Below are positions 28,310-38,776 of a stretch of 64,000 bases of DNA, in pieces; the first letter of the stretch is position 1; every line of letters begins with the position of its first letter. Source of the stretch: Bacteroides sp. (lineage in GTDB: Bacteria > Bacteroidota > Bacteroidia > Bacteroidales > Bacteroidaceae); NCBI GenBank assembly GCA_021203515.1, contig JAJQAY010000039.1:16570-80569 (forward strand), in the 5' to 3' direction. Position numbers and translations under genes: made by a program. The notes below the pieces were generated by a model that was not told the origin of the DNA, made no database searches, and was given only the letters and a program-made list of their open reading frames with translations.

Positions 28310-28858
28310 TTAAAACAGATAGGAATACCCTTCTCCCAAAGAGCTTTTGATGCGTTTCAGCGCCTTGGTGATTTGTGCTTCTACCGTTTTAACCGAGATA
28401 TTCATGTCGTCTGCAATTTCCTGATTGGGTATGTTTTCTTGTCTGCTTTTTAGGAATACTTCGCGACATTTTTCGGGCAACGCACAAATGGCCTCCTCTA
28501 TCAAATTGTTGAGTTCTTCCATTTCCAAGACAGGATAAACTTTGTCTTGTAATGTTTCGTTTAGGTTTTCGTTTAAGGGGATAGTCTGTTTCCTGTCCCG
28601 CAATGCATTCAGGCATCGGTTGCGGGCAGCTTGAAAGAGGTAGGCTTTTAATGATAATTTAATCTCTATCTGCTCCCTGTTCACCCATATATAGGTGAAG
28701 ATGTCCATCGCCAATTCTTCCGCTTCCACTTGGTTGTCCAGATAGACATTGATGTAACGGCATAATGATACGAAGTAAGTATCAAAGAGATGTTTAAGGG
28801 TATGCTCATCTCCATTCTTAATCAACTTTAAAAGCAATATGTCGTCGGTGATTGTCAT
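28310..28858 (-). CDS. ECF RNA polymerase sigma-70 factor
   Basis: A 182-aa alternative sigma factor of the Bacteroidetes expansion. Region 2 (about 20-90; HLFDTYFVSLCRYINVYL, ELAMDIFTYIWVNRE) and region 4 (about 120-175; PEKCREVFLKSRQENIPNQE, ISVKTVEAQITKALKRIKS) are present. It is divergent from a FecR anti-sigma gene that precedes an STN-SusC/SusD pair. By analogy with Fec-type relays it should drive transcription of that pair. It is intact. Confidence 0.94.
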   Translation of the reverse strand: MTITDDILLLKLIKNGDEHTLKHLFDTYFVSLCRYINVYLDNQVEAEELAMDIFTYIWVNREQIEIKLSLKAYLFQAARNRCLNALRDRKQTIPLNENLNETLQDKVYPVLEMEELNNLIEEAICALPEKCREVFLKSRQENIPNQEIADDMNISVKTVEAQITKALKRIKSSLGEGYSYLF

Positions 28859-28875
28859 TATTAACGTTTATTTGG

Positions 28876-28883
28876 CAAATATA
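28876..28883 (-). promoter_or_regulatory. Bacteroidetes -7 element TATATTTG for the ECF sigma gene
   Basis: It matches TAnnTTTG on the minus strand, 17 bp from the sigma ATG. The -33 element is unclear. Confidence 0.5.
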
Positions 28884-29032
28884 GGAAGTTATCGCGACTA
28901 TTAAAAATAATTTGTCGGGATTAGTTTTTCCATAAAAATAGGGTACAGTCTAAAAAAAAAGAGTATGATGCGTAAGGGGTATGCCTCTTTTTTGTGTCTT
29001 AGCTTACGTGGATATGGATAAAAAAGACAGTT

Positions 29033-30026
29033 ATGACACGAGAAATACCTTGGAATATCATTGTTTCAAACTTGAAGAAAGAAAGTACTGCTGATGAAGA
29101 TAGCGAGCTTGAACGTTGGCTTTCCGACAGTGGGAATAAGGAAATCTTTGAGGAACTTCGCGAACTTTGGAACAGAATACAAAGTAATGCTTCGACTTAT
29201 GCTCCCGATAAAGATTATTATTGGAAAGAACTTTCCCAAAGGATGTCCTTTTTCCTTCAAGAGCCTGTGGAGAAATCATGCCGAAATACGAATTGGTGGA
29301 CTTATGTTGCGGCAGCTTGTGCAATAATAGTCATAATCGCTTCCTTCTATGTAGGACAATGGACGATGGGTATTTCTGACAAAGCTCCTTTACAGTATAT
29401 CAGTATGGGTGGAAAAGCAGAGGCCTCTTTGCCGGACCAATCTTCGGTATGGCTGCATACTGATACCAAACTGGTATATGATATGTCTCATCAAAAGGAG
29501 GAGCGTGTTGTGACTTTGCGAGGAGAAGCTTTTTTTTGATGTAGCACACGATAAGCAAAGGCCGTTTATAGTGCAAACCGACGGTCTGCGTATCGTAGTT
29601 CATGGAACAAAGTTTAATGTGGAGTCTTTTCCCGATATGGAAAACACTTACGTCAGTCTGGTGAAAGGCTCCGTGTCGTTGGAGACGGCGACCGAACATC
29701 AGTATTTATCTCCGGGCGAAGTGGCTACTTATAATAAAAACAGCCGCCAGTTGTCCATAGCCAAAGGTGATGTGGATTTTGCTGCTTCCTGGACTAAAAG
29801 CGAAGTTGTTTTCGAGCAACGTTCTTTGGAGGATATTTGCCGTTTCTTGAGCAAGTGGTATCGTGTGAAGATTGACTTGTCGCCTACTGTATCCGACGAC
29901 TACCACTACACATTTACTTTGCGCAATGAACCTTTGGAGGAGATACTTCGCCTGATGGCACGTATCCATCCGATAAAATATACTTTTAGCGAAGATAATG
30001 AACTTAGAATTTATGGTGATAAATAA
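29033..30026 (+). pseudogene. FecR-family anti-sigma factor, +1 frameshift in a T8 tract
   Basis: The reconstructed protein is about 330 aa. The cytosolic N-terminal sigma-binding part (DSELERWLSDSGNKEIFEEL) is followed by a membrane helix (AAACAIIVIIASFYVGQW, near 95) and a periplasmic FecR domain (LPDQSSVWLHTDTKLVYD, ERVVTLRGEAFFDVAHDK). A C-terminal domain (ERSLEDICRFLSKWY-like, VFEQRSLEDICRFLSKWYRV) follows. The frame breaks in a run of eight T at 29530-29537, where seven would keep GEAFFDVAH in frame. It lies 126 bp upstream of the STN-containing SusC gene. The tract could be a slippage switch or an error. Confidence 0.87.
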
Positions 30027-30151
30027 AAATAGATAGCCTATGTAACATTTCAAATACTATGAATAACTATTTATGAAACGATAAAAGTTTTTTCCATACC
30101 CTTTATTGCAATACACAATTATTCTAAATTAATTTAAATCTAAAGAGAAAA

Positions 30152-33100
30152 ATGAATCTTAAAAAGCATGTGGCAATTTTATTGCTACTCATCCTTTGTA
30201 TGCCTTTGTCGGCACAGGTCAAGGAGAAACTGATTACAATGAATTTCTCAAAAATCCCTCTCTCGGAGGCTATCAGCCGGATCGAAAAGGTCAGTACATA
30301 CACTTTCTTTTATGATGCCAACCAAGTCGATTTACAGCAGAGGGTGAGTTTGAGCGTACAAAAAGCCACCCCAAAGCAGGCAATGGATGCCATGTTGAAA
30401 GGTACGACTGTAAGGTACGAAGTCACCAACACGCAGATTGCCATGTATCCGGTGCAACAAAAAACGACCACCGACAAGCAAATTACCATTAAAGGGCAGG
30501 TAATTGATAACCTGGGCGAACCCGTTATCGGAGCTAATGTGATTGAGGCTGGTACTACGAATGGTGTTATCACCAACCTCGATGGTGACTACACTTTGAC
30601 CGTAAATTCCGGTTCCAATATTTAGGTTTCCTATATCGGCTATGCTACGCAGACGCTGAAAGCCTCTTCAATGCCTTCGATTGTTACTTTGAAGGAAGAT
30701 GCCGAGCTTTTGCAGGAGGTAGTCGTTGTAGGTTACGGTACGATGAAGAAGCAGGACTTGACGGGAGCAGTTGCTTCTATCAAGGCTGAGGACATGGCTA
30801 ATGAGTAACGTCAGACCATTCAGGACATGTTGCGCACGGGAGTTGCCGGGCTTTCAGTCGGTATGGAGACCGATACCAAAGGTAATACCTCCATGCTGAT
30901 TCGTGGTAAGAGTACGATTGCAGCCAGTACCGATCCTCTGCTCGTATTGGACGGAGTGATATATAGCGGTCAGATGACAGATATCAATCCGAACGATATT
31001 GAACGAGTTGACGTTTTGAAAGACGCCAGTTCGGCTGCTGTTTATGGTGCGCAAGCTGCCAATGGTGTTGTATTGATTACCACCAAGAAGGGTACGACGA
31101 GCAAGAAGCCGACCATTAGCTTTAATGGCAGCTGGGGTGTACAGATGATAAACTCATTGCCGGAAGTTTATGAAGGAGACGATTTTGTTAACTTCCGTCA
31201 GGCGGTGATGAAGAGTGCCGAATACACCAAAGCAGCTACCGGCTATTTTGATAATCCGGCTAACTTGAGCGATGCAGACCTGGCTACATGGATGGGCACA
31301 GATACGGGTAATCCCACAGAGATATTGCTTAACCACCTGCGTATGACCAATACTGAAGTCGCTAATTATCTGGCCGGCAATACAGTTGACTGGAAAGACC
31401 TTACCCTCCGCACCGCACTTCGCCAGGACTACACAATCAGCATTGCCGGAAAGAAAGACGAAATGTCTTATTATTCTTCTATCAACTATCTGAAGAATGA
31501 AAGCAACAATAGAGGCGGAGAGTATAGCGCTATACGTGCTCGTGTAAACCTGGAGAACAAGGTGCAAAAGTTCTTGACTTATGGTGTGAACGCTCAATTT
31601 ACTTCCCGCGATGAAAGTAATTTGAATACTACGGATAATGCAACTTATACAAGTTGGTCTTCTGCGCTGTCTCCTTATGGAAGCGTATATAACGAAGATG
31701 GTTCTCTGAAGCTTTATCCCAATGATAACAACAATGCCACGAATCCTTTGCTGAACACTGTTTATTATAACAAGAAGTACGATATCAACAACCTGAATGC
31801 TTCTATTTATCTGAAAATAGATTTGCCGTTGGGTTTCTCTCTGCAAACCACTTATTCTCCGCGCTTCGAGTGGGTCAACTACCTGCACCATCGTTCGGCA
31901 GACCATCCGTCGGCAGGTGATGAAGGTGGGTACGTTCATCGCTATGCGCAGAAAGATTTTTATTGGCAATGGGATAACATGCTGAAGTGGAATAAGAAAT
32001 TCGGTAAGCATGCTTTCGACTTTACCGGACTGATAAACTGGGAGAAATTCCAGCGTTGGAAAACTGCAGCCAAGAACCAGGCTTTTCAGCCGAGTGACAA
32101 TCTTGGTTTTGGCGGTATCGGTTATGGTACTTCTCCTTCGGTAGATGCAGACGATATTTACCGCACGGGAGATGCTCTTATGGGACGCTTGCACCATTCT
32201 TATGACAATCGTTATCTGATAACGGCCACAGTGCGCCGTGACGGATATTCGGCTTTCGGTCAGGCTAATCCGCGTGCCACTTTCCCGTCTGTTGCATTAG
32301 GCTGGGTATTTACGGAAGAATCTTTCTGGAAGAATTTGAATGCCGATTGGTTTGAATATGGTAAGCTGCGTTTCACTTATTGTGAAAACGGTAACCGCTC
32401 TATCGGTGAATATGCGGCATTGATGCAGTTGGAGCCGCGTAAGTATATATATGTAGACCCTGCGACCGGACAATTGGTGAATATCAATACATTCTATTGC
32501 TATAACATGGCAAATCCTAACTTAAAGTGGGAAACGACAACTTCTTATAACGTCGGTTTGGATCTTGCATTCTTAAAGGGACGTTTGAACGGTAGTATCG
32601 ATATTTATCACAAAAGCACCACAGACTTGTTGAACAACCGCCAGCTTCCGAGCTTGATAGGTTATAGCAGCGTAAAAGCCAATATCGGTGAGATTTGGAA
32701 CCGTGGTGTTGAATTTACTTTGAGTTCCACTAATATTCAGAATGATATCCTGACGTGGCGCACAACGTTCAATCTTACATACAATAAGAATACCATCAAG
32801 CACCTGTATGGCATTATGGAAGACGTGACGGATGAGGCCGGAAATGTGATAGGTCAGAAAGAAGCTGATGATATCACGAACGGATATTTCATTGGTCATG
32901 CTTTGGACGAAGTTTGGGGATATAAGTTTATGGGCGTATGGCAGGAAAGCGAGACCGAAGAAGCTGCCAAGTACGGACAAATTCCGGGCGACCCCAAGAT
33001 ATTGGATAAAGACCAGAACTATAAATATAGCAATGACGACAAAGAGTTTTTAGGGAACACAACTCCGAAAGTACGCTGGAATATGCGTAACGAGTTCACC

Positions 33101-33511
33101 CTTTTCAAGAACTTCGACATCTCGTTCAGTATGTATTCCTATCTGGGACACATCAAGAAGATGGACCGCTTCACCAATAACAATGCCTTGCTGAATACGG
33201 TGAACCAAATCAAGCGCGACTACTGGACAGCCGACAACCCCATCAACGGCTTCCCCCGTTTGAGCGCCAAGAACCCCGGCGGCATCACCTACTATATCTA
33301 TAGGAATGCTTCTTTCATGCGTATCGATAATATTTCTTTGGGCTATACTTTCCCGAAACATTTGCTTGCTCCGTTGAAGTTGGAAGCTCTGCGACTGAAT
33401 TTGTCAATGAAGAATGTGGGTTATTTCACCGGATGGCCGGCTTATGACCCGGAGAATTCAGACAGCAATACTCCGAGAACGATTACTTTTGGTATTAATA
33501 TGACATTATAA
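30152..33511 (+). pseudogene. SusC/RagA TonB-dependent transporter with STN domain, two in-frame stops
   Basis: Frame 2 is continuous over 1,119 codons except for TAG at 30623 and TAA at 30806. Order: signal peptide (MNLKKHVAILLLLILCMPLSAQ), STN signalling domain (about 28-85; KIPLSEAISRIEKVSTYTFF), carboxypeptidase-like domain (about 112-190; IKGQVIDNLGEPVIGANV), plug (VVVVGYGTMKKQDLTGAVAS) and a 22-strand barrel ending ITFGINMTL. Both stops sit where SusC relatives carry Gln (NI-stop-VSYIGY; ANE-stop-RQTIQD), each one C-to-T change away. The barrel shows no other damage. It pairs with the SusD gene 18 bp downstream, and the STN domain should contact FecR. Confidence 0.9.
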
Positions 33512-33529
33512 TAAAAGGAAAATAGAACA

Positions 33530-35376
33530 ATGAAAAAGTTAGTAAAATATACGTTAGGACATGTCAGTATACTTGGACTGATGTTCGTTGCAAGTGGATG
33601 TTCCGACTGGCTGGTTCCTAAACCGCTTTCTTTCTTTACTCCTGAGAACACCTTCAATACATACGAAGGTTTGAAGACGAGTACCGACATGTTGAACCGC
33701 GATGTGCGCTATTTTGATTATTATCCTACTGGCGGTTCTGCCGACCCTTGCATCATTTCAGAGTACTTTTTCTCTGAAATGGGAGTGAATGCCCGTACCG
33801 ACGCGGCCAATGCACCGGTCGATTTGGTACGCCAGATTACCCCGTCGGCTTCTCTGACTGGCAATGCAACCCAAATCAACAACTACTGGACATACTTGTA
33901 TAAGGGTATTAAAGATGCCAATACTCTGTATGACCGGGCGCAAGATGTAGAAATGACCGAAAAGCAAAAAGGCGAAATCGAAGCATTGGCGGTTTTCCAC
34001 CGTGCTTTCCGCTACTATCGCTTGGTTCACCAGTACGGTGACGTGCCATTCATCGTGCACGAAGTAACCGGGCCGCGTTATGACTTTTATACCACTAAGC
34101 GCGAAGCCATTCTTCGCTATCTGAAAGAAAACTTGGACCGCACGGCTCCTTATCTGTCAAACGATGTATATATCGGCATGGTGTCGCAAGCTGCTGCCTA
34201 TCATTTGCTGACGAAGATAAACCTGGCGTTGGGCGAGTTCGACGATGCTGTTGAGTCGGCAACAAGGTGATTGGCGACGGAGTGCACCATCTGATGAAAG
34301 ACCGCTTCGGTGTAGACAAGAACGATGCGACAAAAGACGTCATTTGGGATTTGCATCAGTCCGATAACAAAGCATTGCCCGAAAACAAGGAAGTACTCTA
34401 TATGGTAATCGACCGCTACGATGCCGGCACGGACATGCGTTCGGCGGCAGGCTTGGAAATCAAACGTCAGTTGGTTCCCTGGTTCCCGGCTTCCAATCAG
34501 ATTTCGACTCCGGCAGGTGAACAAGGCTTTGCCGATAATGATGAAAAGAAGAACCCTTATCTGCTGGAATACGGACGTGGAATATGCACGCTGCGTTCCA
34601 CCTGGTATCATCAATATTCCATCTGGACATTGGACGATACAGACTTGCGCCATAAGGCAGGCAACTGGGTTCATGTACGCGACTTGAAATATAACAACCT
34701 CACATTGAAGGGCAAGTCCGACTGGTATGGAAAGAATGTGCAGTTGTACAACGACAAAGGTGATATTCTTGTCAAAGATACTATCCGTTGCTGGAGCAGT
34801 TGGCCTCATTACAAATCCAATGTTGCCGACCAGAAAGCAAATTGGTGGCGTGGCGGTTGGGCCGACTGGTACGTGTTCCGTTTGGCAGAAACATACTTGC
34901 TGCGTGCCGAAGCCTATACGTGGCTAGACAAGAAAGACCTGGCAGCAGCCGACATCAACGAAGTGCGCAGACGTGCCGGTGCCCGCGATTTGGACGCGAG
35001 CGAAGTCAGCATCAGCCAGATATTGGACGAACGTGCGCGTGAGTTGTTCTACGAAGAACCGCGTAAGACGGAGTTGACCCGTATCGCTTATCTGTTTGCA
35101 AAGACAGGCAAGGCCGACGAAAAAGGTCGCACATGCTCCATGACCAACTTTACGGAGAACAACTACTTCTATAACCGCATTATGGATCGGACGGAATTCT
35201 ATAATCAAGGTGTGAAGAATGGTGTGGGTAACTCTTATACGATAGCTCCGTACAACGTGCTGTGGCCTATCGCCGAGAAAGCCATCTCTACCAATGTAGA
35301 GGGTCATATCAATCAAACTCCGGGCTATGCAGGTTCCGAGAATAATATCGAGCCGATGGATACTCCGAATAAATAA
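33530..35376 (+). pseudogene. SusD/RagB glycan-binding lipoprotein, one frameshift
   Basis: The reconstructed protein is about 615 aa. It has a lipoprotein signal with lipobox VASGC, SusD N-terminal TPR-like helices (YWTYLYKGIKDANTLYDRAQ, FHRAFRYYRLVHQYGDVPF) and the C-terminal RagB domain (WADWYVFRLAETYLLRAEAY, ELFYEEPRKTELTRIAYLF). The frame breaks near 34262: VESA continues as NKVIGDGVHHLM if one A is restored. It is a surface partner of the upstream SusC. No glycoside hydrolase is linked, so the ligand is unknown. A strong terminator follows at 35469. Confidence 0.9.
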
Positions 35377-35468
35377 TAGTTTTGCTCTTTTTGCCATTAC
35401 CCGTTATTCTTCTGTGATAAGCTATTGAAGCATAGACGTCTAACGGGTGGTGGTAGCAGTTATAGCAG

Positions 35469-35500
35469 GGTGATGGTAAAAGTTTGCCATCACCTTATTT
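35469..35500 (+). terminator. Intrinsic terminator of the first susCD operon
   Basis: GGTGATGGTAAA (35469-35480) pairs with TTTGCCATCACC (35483-35494, one mismatch), followed by a T-rich run. It lies 93 bp after the SusD stop. Confidence 0.85.
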
Positions 35501-35939
35501 TGTTTTCTATTGATTTTCTTTTGTAACTTCCTTATTCTCAGCTTTTACATATACTTTGTGCGACCCTTGTCCAAAGATGCAAAATCCATGAGGCAAAGTC
35601 AAGTTTATCCCTGTTTATTTTTCAATTATTCTTATTGGTTTGAGGCGCTCGTCCTTGAGGCAAATGTTCAAAAGAAAGGGCTTTGTTTGCTTACTTTCGG
35701 TTGGTGTTGCTCGTGCCTATCAGGTTCTGGGGAATAGTAAACCTTATTCAATAATTTTATAATATAAGATTGGGGCGGCATGTCAGTAAATTGATTATTT
35801 TTGTAGTTAGAGTTCGTAATAAGATAGATTTTTATATATTTGTATATAAATTGTTTTCAGCGGCAATGTTATATAACCGCAATAAAATTAATTCTCAATA
35901 CTTATATATCCTAATATTATTCGTTTCAGATATAAATAA
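35501..35939. other. AT-rich gap without a convincing gene
   Basis: Small ORFs here (35510-35737; 35770-35976) lack a ribosome-binding site and family features. Two -7-like elements, TATTTTTG (35796-35803) and TATATTTG (35835-35842), may drive the next gene. Base composition drops sharply towards A/T from about 35770. Confidence 0.6.
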
Positions 35940-37169
35940 ATGTGTAAAATGGTTAGATATAAACAAGCATTGTTAGTGTTCATTGTTGCCTTATATGGGA
36001 TATCAGCCTTCTCTCAAGAGAAAGACTCTCAGAACTTTTCGTTCTCGAACAATATTGTGGGCAATAAAATTATATTAAACTATGTGGATGATCGCATTTA
36101 TATACCGGCAAACATTGAAGAGGGTGTTAAATGCAGTTTATTCTTAGACTCTGAAATTAAAAATGTATCGCTAGATTCTACTTTTGTCGCAAGAAATAAA
36201 ACAAAATTAGGTTTGATAATCAATCCACATCCAAATTATGTCACAAGTTTAGAGGGAGTTGGAAGGTTTTATCAAGCTCTATTTGTTTGGAGTAAAGATG
36301 AGGATAGAAAACGAGACCTAAAAATTCAAATTGGAAACAATGTCGTTTCTGAAGAGCATCCGATTGTTTCAAATCAAAATGATGATAAAATAGGGTCAGG
36401 TATATTTCCTTTATACTTATTGGCAAAAACAGATTGTAAATATTGATGTTAGAGAAAGAAAAATAGTTTTATTAGACAAGATAGATAATAAATCCGATTC
36501 CATCCATTTTGAAATCGATCCTTATACTTCTGCTCCATTAATCAATATTCCTATTCTTGTACGTACTATTGATGCATCCTATACAATAAAAGGAAAGTTT
36601 CTTTTGGATTTGGGATTTAGAGGCGACCTTGTTCTTTCCGAGTCTGTATTGGAAAACCAGGAAAGCAAACTGCCATATCAAGAATATAGCTATACATCCA
36701 ATTCGATAAAAACGCAACCACACTCAAAGAAAGCTATAATATTTCTTTGGATATCAATAATATACAGGTGAAAAATGCAACAATAGTCTACGCAAAGAAA
36801 TTATCGCCCAATATTATAGGAATCATAGGTATGGGAATTTTAAAACATATAAACTTCGCGGTTGACTACAACAAATGTTTTTTTCATTATCACATGGAAC
36901 GTCCGTTCATTCAAAATCCGCCATATGTAGTAAACGAAAAGGGTGTTGGAGTTTACTTAATAAAGAAATCGTCACTATTGTATGTAGGCAAGATTAGAAA
37001 AGGAGGAAAAGCAGACTTGTTGGGTGTAAAATTGCTGGATAAAGTTATTCAAATTGATAATCAATATGTGACAGAAGAGAATTGCGATGCATTGCTTGGT
37101 AAACTTCCATTTGCAAGAAAAATTGTTATTCAAAGTAAGGATGGAAAGAATATTACTCTACAGAAATAG
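35940..37169 (+). pseudogene. Secreted retropepsin-like/PDZ protein, two frameshifts
   Basis: The reconstructed protein is about 405 aa. It has a signal peptide (MVRYKQALLVFIVALYGISAFSQ if begun at 35949), two divergent aspartyl-protease-like halves (CSLFLDSEIKNVSLDS and KFLLDLGFRGDLVLSES) and a C-terminal PDZ domain (VGKIRKGGKADLLGVKLLDK). In both halves the expected D-T/S-G catalytic triplet is altered (DSE, DLG), so proteolysis is doubtful. Frames break near 36435 (one A too many) and near 36715; the middle part lies in a frame absent from the ORF track. Family placement is inferred from layout only. Codon use is strongly A/T-biased. Confidence 0.6.
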
Positions 37170-37281
37170 TATACAAGTATAATTCGTAACATGAAGTCAT
37201 ATATGGCTATGGCTATTTTCTTTGTGATAGTATCGTAGTATTTATCAAAAAGAATATTTGTTTACTTAATATTTAGCGATT

Positions 37282-38230
37282 ATGAAAATCTTAATTACCT
37301 TGTTTTTAGTCCTGTCCTTGTCGACCAGAATGTGTTTGGCCCAATCAATACAAGATAATGAATGGAATGACAGTGAAAATAGCTTGCTCTGGAAAATTTC
37401 CGGTAACGGGTTACAGCATGATTCATTCTTATTTGGCACGATGCATAATGTTGATCGCACGTTCTTAGATAGTATTTCAGGATTTAGAAAAGCCTTTAAA
37501 ACTGCTAAACAAATAGCAGTAGAGTGTGATATATTTACTTATCCGCAAGCTAAAAAAGAGCTAAAAGACTATGCCTTTATGCCAAACGACACTACTTATG
37601 CGATGCTCTACAATCATGATAACTTTCAGTTTATTGATTCCGCACTGAAAAAATACACTCCTGCTTACTCTAAATATAAACCTATGTTTTGGTGTAGTAT
37701 GTTAACCACTATGGCAGTAATTGATAGCATTAAAAATCGAGACATACGAAGTACTTTGGATGGATTCATTTTATTAATGGGATATCAAAACGACAAGAAA
37801 ATCCATTTTATGGAAACTCTTGAAAGTATAGGACGAAAATGGACTGAATATGATTCATTAAGCTATGCAATGGATTTACATTACCAAGCTAAATGTTTAC
37901 AGAGATCATTGGAACATCCGAATGAGATACATTCTTTTTTGAATCAAATGAGGAGATGCTACTTCAAGTAGGATATAAATCATTTGTCTATGTCTTTTTT
38001 TAGGTAAACAAGTAAAAATTGAAGATGAACCAGACTTTGTACTTGATAATGTGAAGCATACTGAATTCTTACTCGTTGCAACTCGAAATGAAGAATGGTT
38101 GAAAAATATTCTTCCAATGATTCATGAAGATTCTTCGTTAATTGCGGTTGGAGTAGGACATCTCATTGGTGTTAATGGCTTGATTGCAAAATTGAGAAAT
38201 CTTGGATATACTGTTGGATCTATGAGATAG
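37282..38230 (+). pseudogene. TraB/GumN family protein, two frameshifts
   Basis: The reconstructed protein is about 315 aa. It has a signal peptide (MKILITLFLVLSLSTRMCLA) and a TraB/GumN (Tiki-like) domain. Both family GxxH motifs are present: FGTMHNVDRTF (about residue 53) and AVGVGHLIGVNGL near the C-terminus. WKISGNGLQHDSFLFG precedes the first. Relatives are putative metalloproteases. The frame changes at a T6 run near 37935 and a T7 run near 37998. The stop at 38228-38230 closes the restored frame. It is AT-rich like its neighbours. Confidence 0.78.
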
Positions 38231-38356
38231 CTTATTATTATGAAGACTTAAGTGCCTTTATGGTTATAAGTTGACAAGAGACGGATGACTAAATGCGCAG
38301 ATGTACAGTCTATTATCAGAATGTAATACATATTCACAAAAGGTCTATAACATAAC

Positions 38357-38653
38357 TTGCATATGAGAAAAGTAGTGACAGTAATCATGTTAGTAGTAAT
38401 CTCGGCTATATATGGTTGCCATAGCGAGAGAAAAACATGTAGAGAACTCTTCGATGAATATTATGATGTTAATATGAAGAGGTGTATAACTGCTATGGAT
38501 GGAGTTGATTCATTGAGAGCAGCTAAGATATGTGCCTGTATGTTCGACAAATTATTTGAGTTGGACTCTACGTTTGTTTACTTGAAGCCCAGGGATATGG
38601 AAGACTTTGTGAACAAGAATGTGTCGAACATTAGTGTCTGTGATAGCCTATAA
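38357..38653 (+). CDS. Small putative lipoprotein
   Basis: A 98-aa protein (96 if begun at 38363) with a lipoprotein signal peptide: MRKVVTVIMLVVISAIYGC, with Cys at the lipobox end. The mature part is about 78 residues, charged, with four further cysteines (KTCREL, KRCITAM, KICACMF, SVCDSL) that could form disulfides. No family was recognised. It stands alone in the AT-rich segment. Confidence 0.65.
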   Translation: MHMRKVVTVIMLVVISAIYGCHSERKTCRELFDEYYDVNMKRCITAMDGVDSLRAAKICACMFDKLFELDSTFVYLKPRDMEDFVNKNVSNISVCDSL

Positions 38654-38776
38654 GCGTCCGCGTCCACATTGCATTCATTATGATAAGTAGAGAAGTGTAA
38701 AGCATCGAATGTCTTTCTTTAGCACTTCCCTGTTTTCATATGTTATGACTAATGCATCATTTTATGCTGCACTATA

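Noticed and set aside
30152-33511. Alternative genetic code with TAA/TAG read as Gln
   Set aside because: Intact genes throughout the window end with TAA or TAG at the expected family length.
35510-35976. Two small ORFs (75 and 68 aa)
   Set aside because: No ribosome-binding site, no family features, AT-rich intergenic sequence after a terminator.
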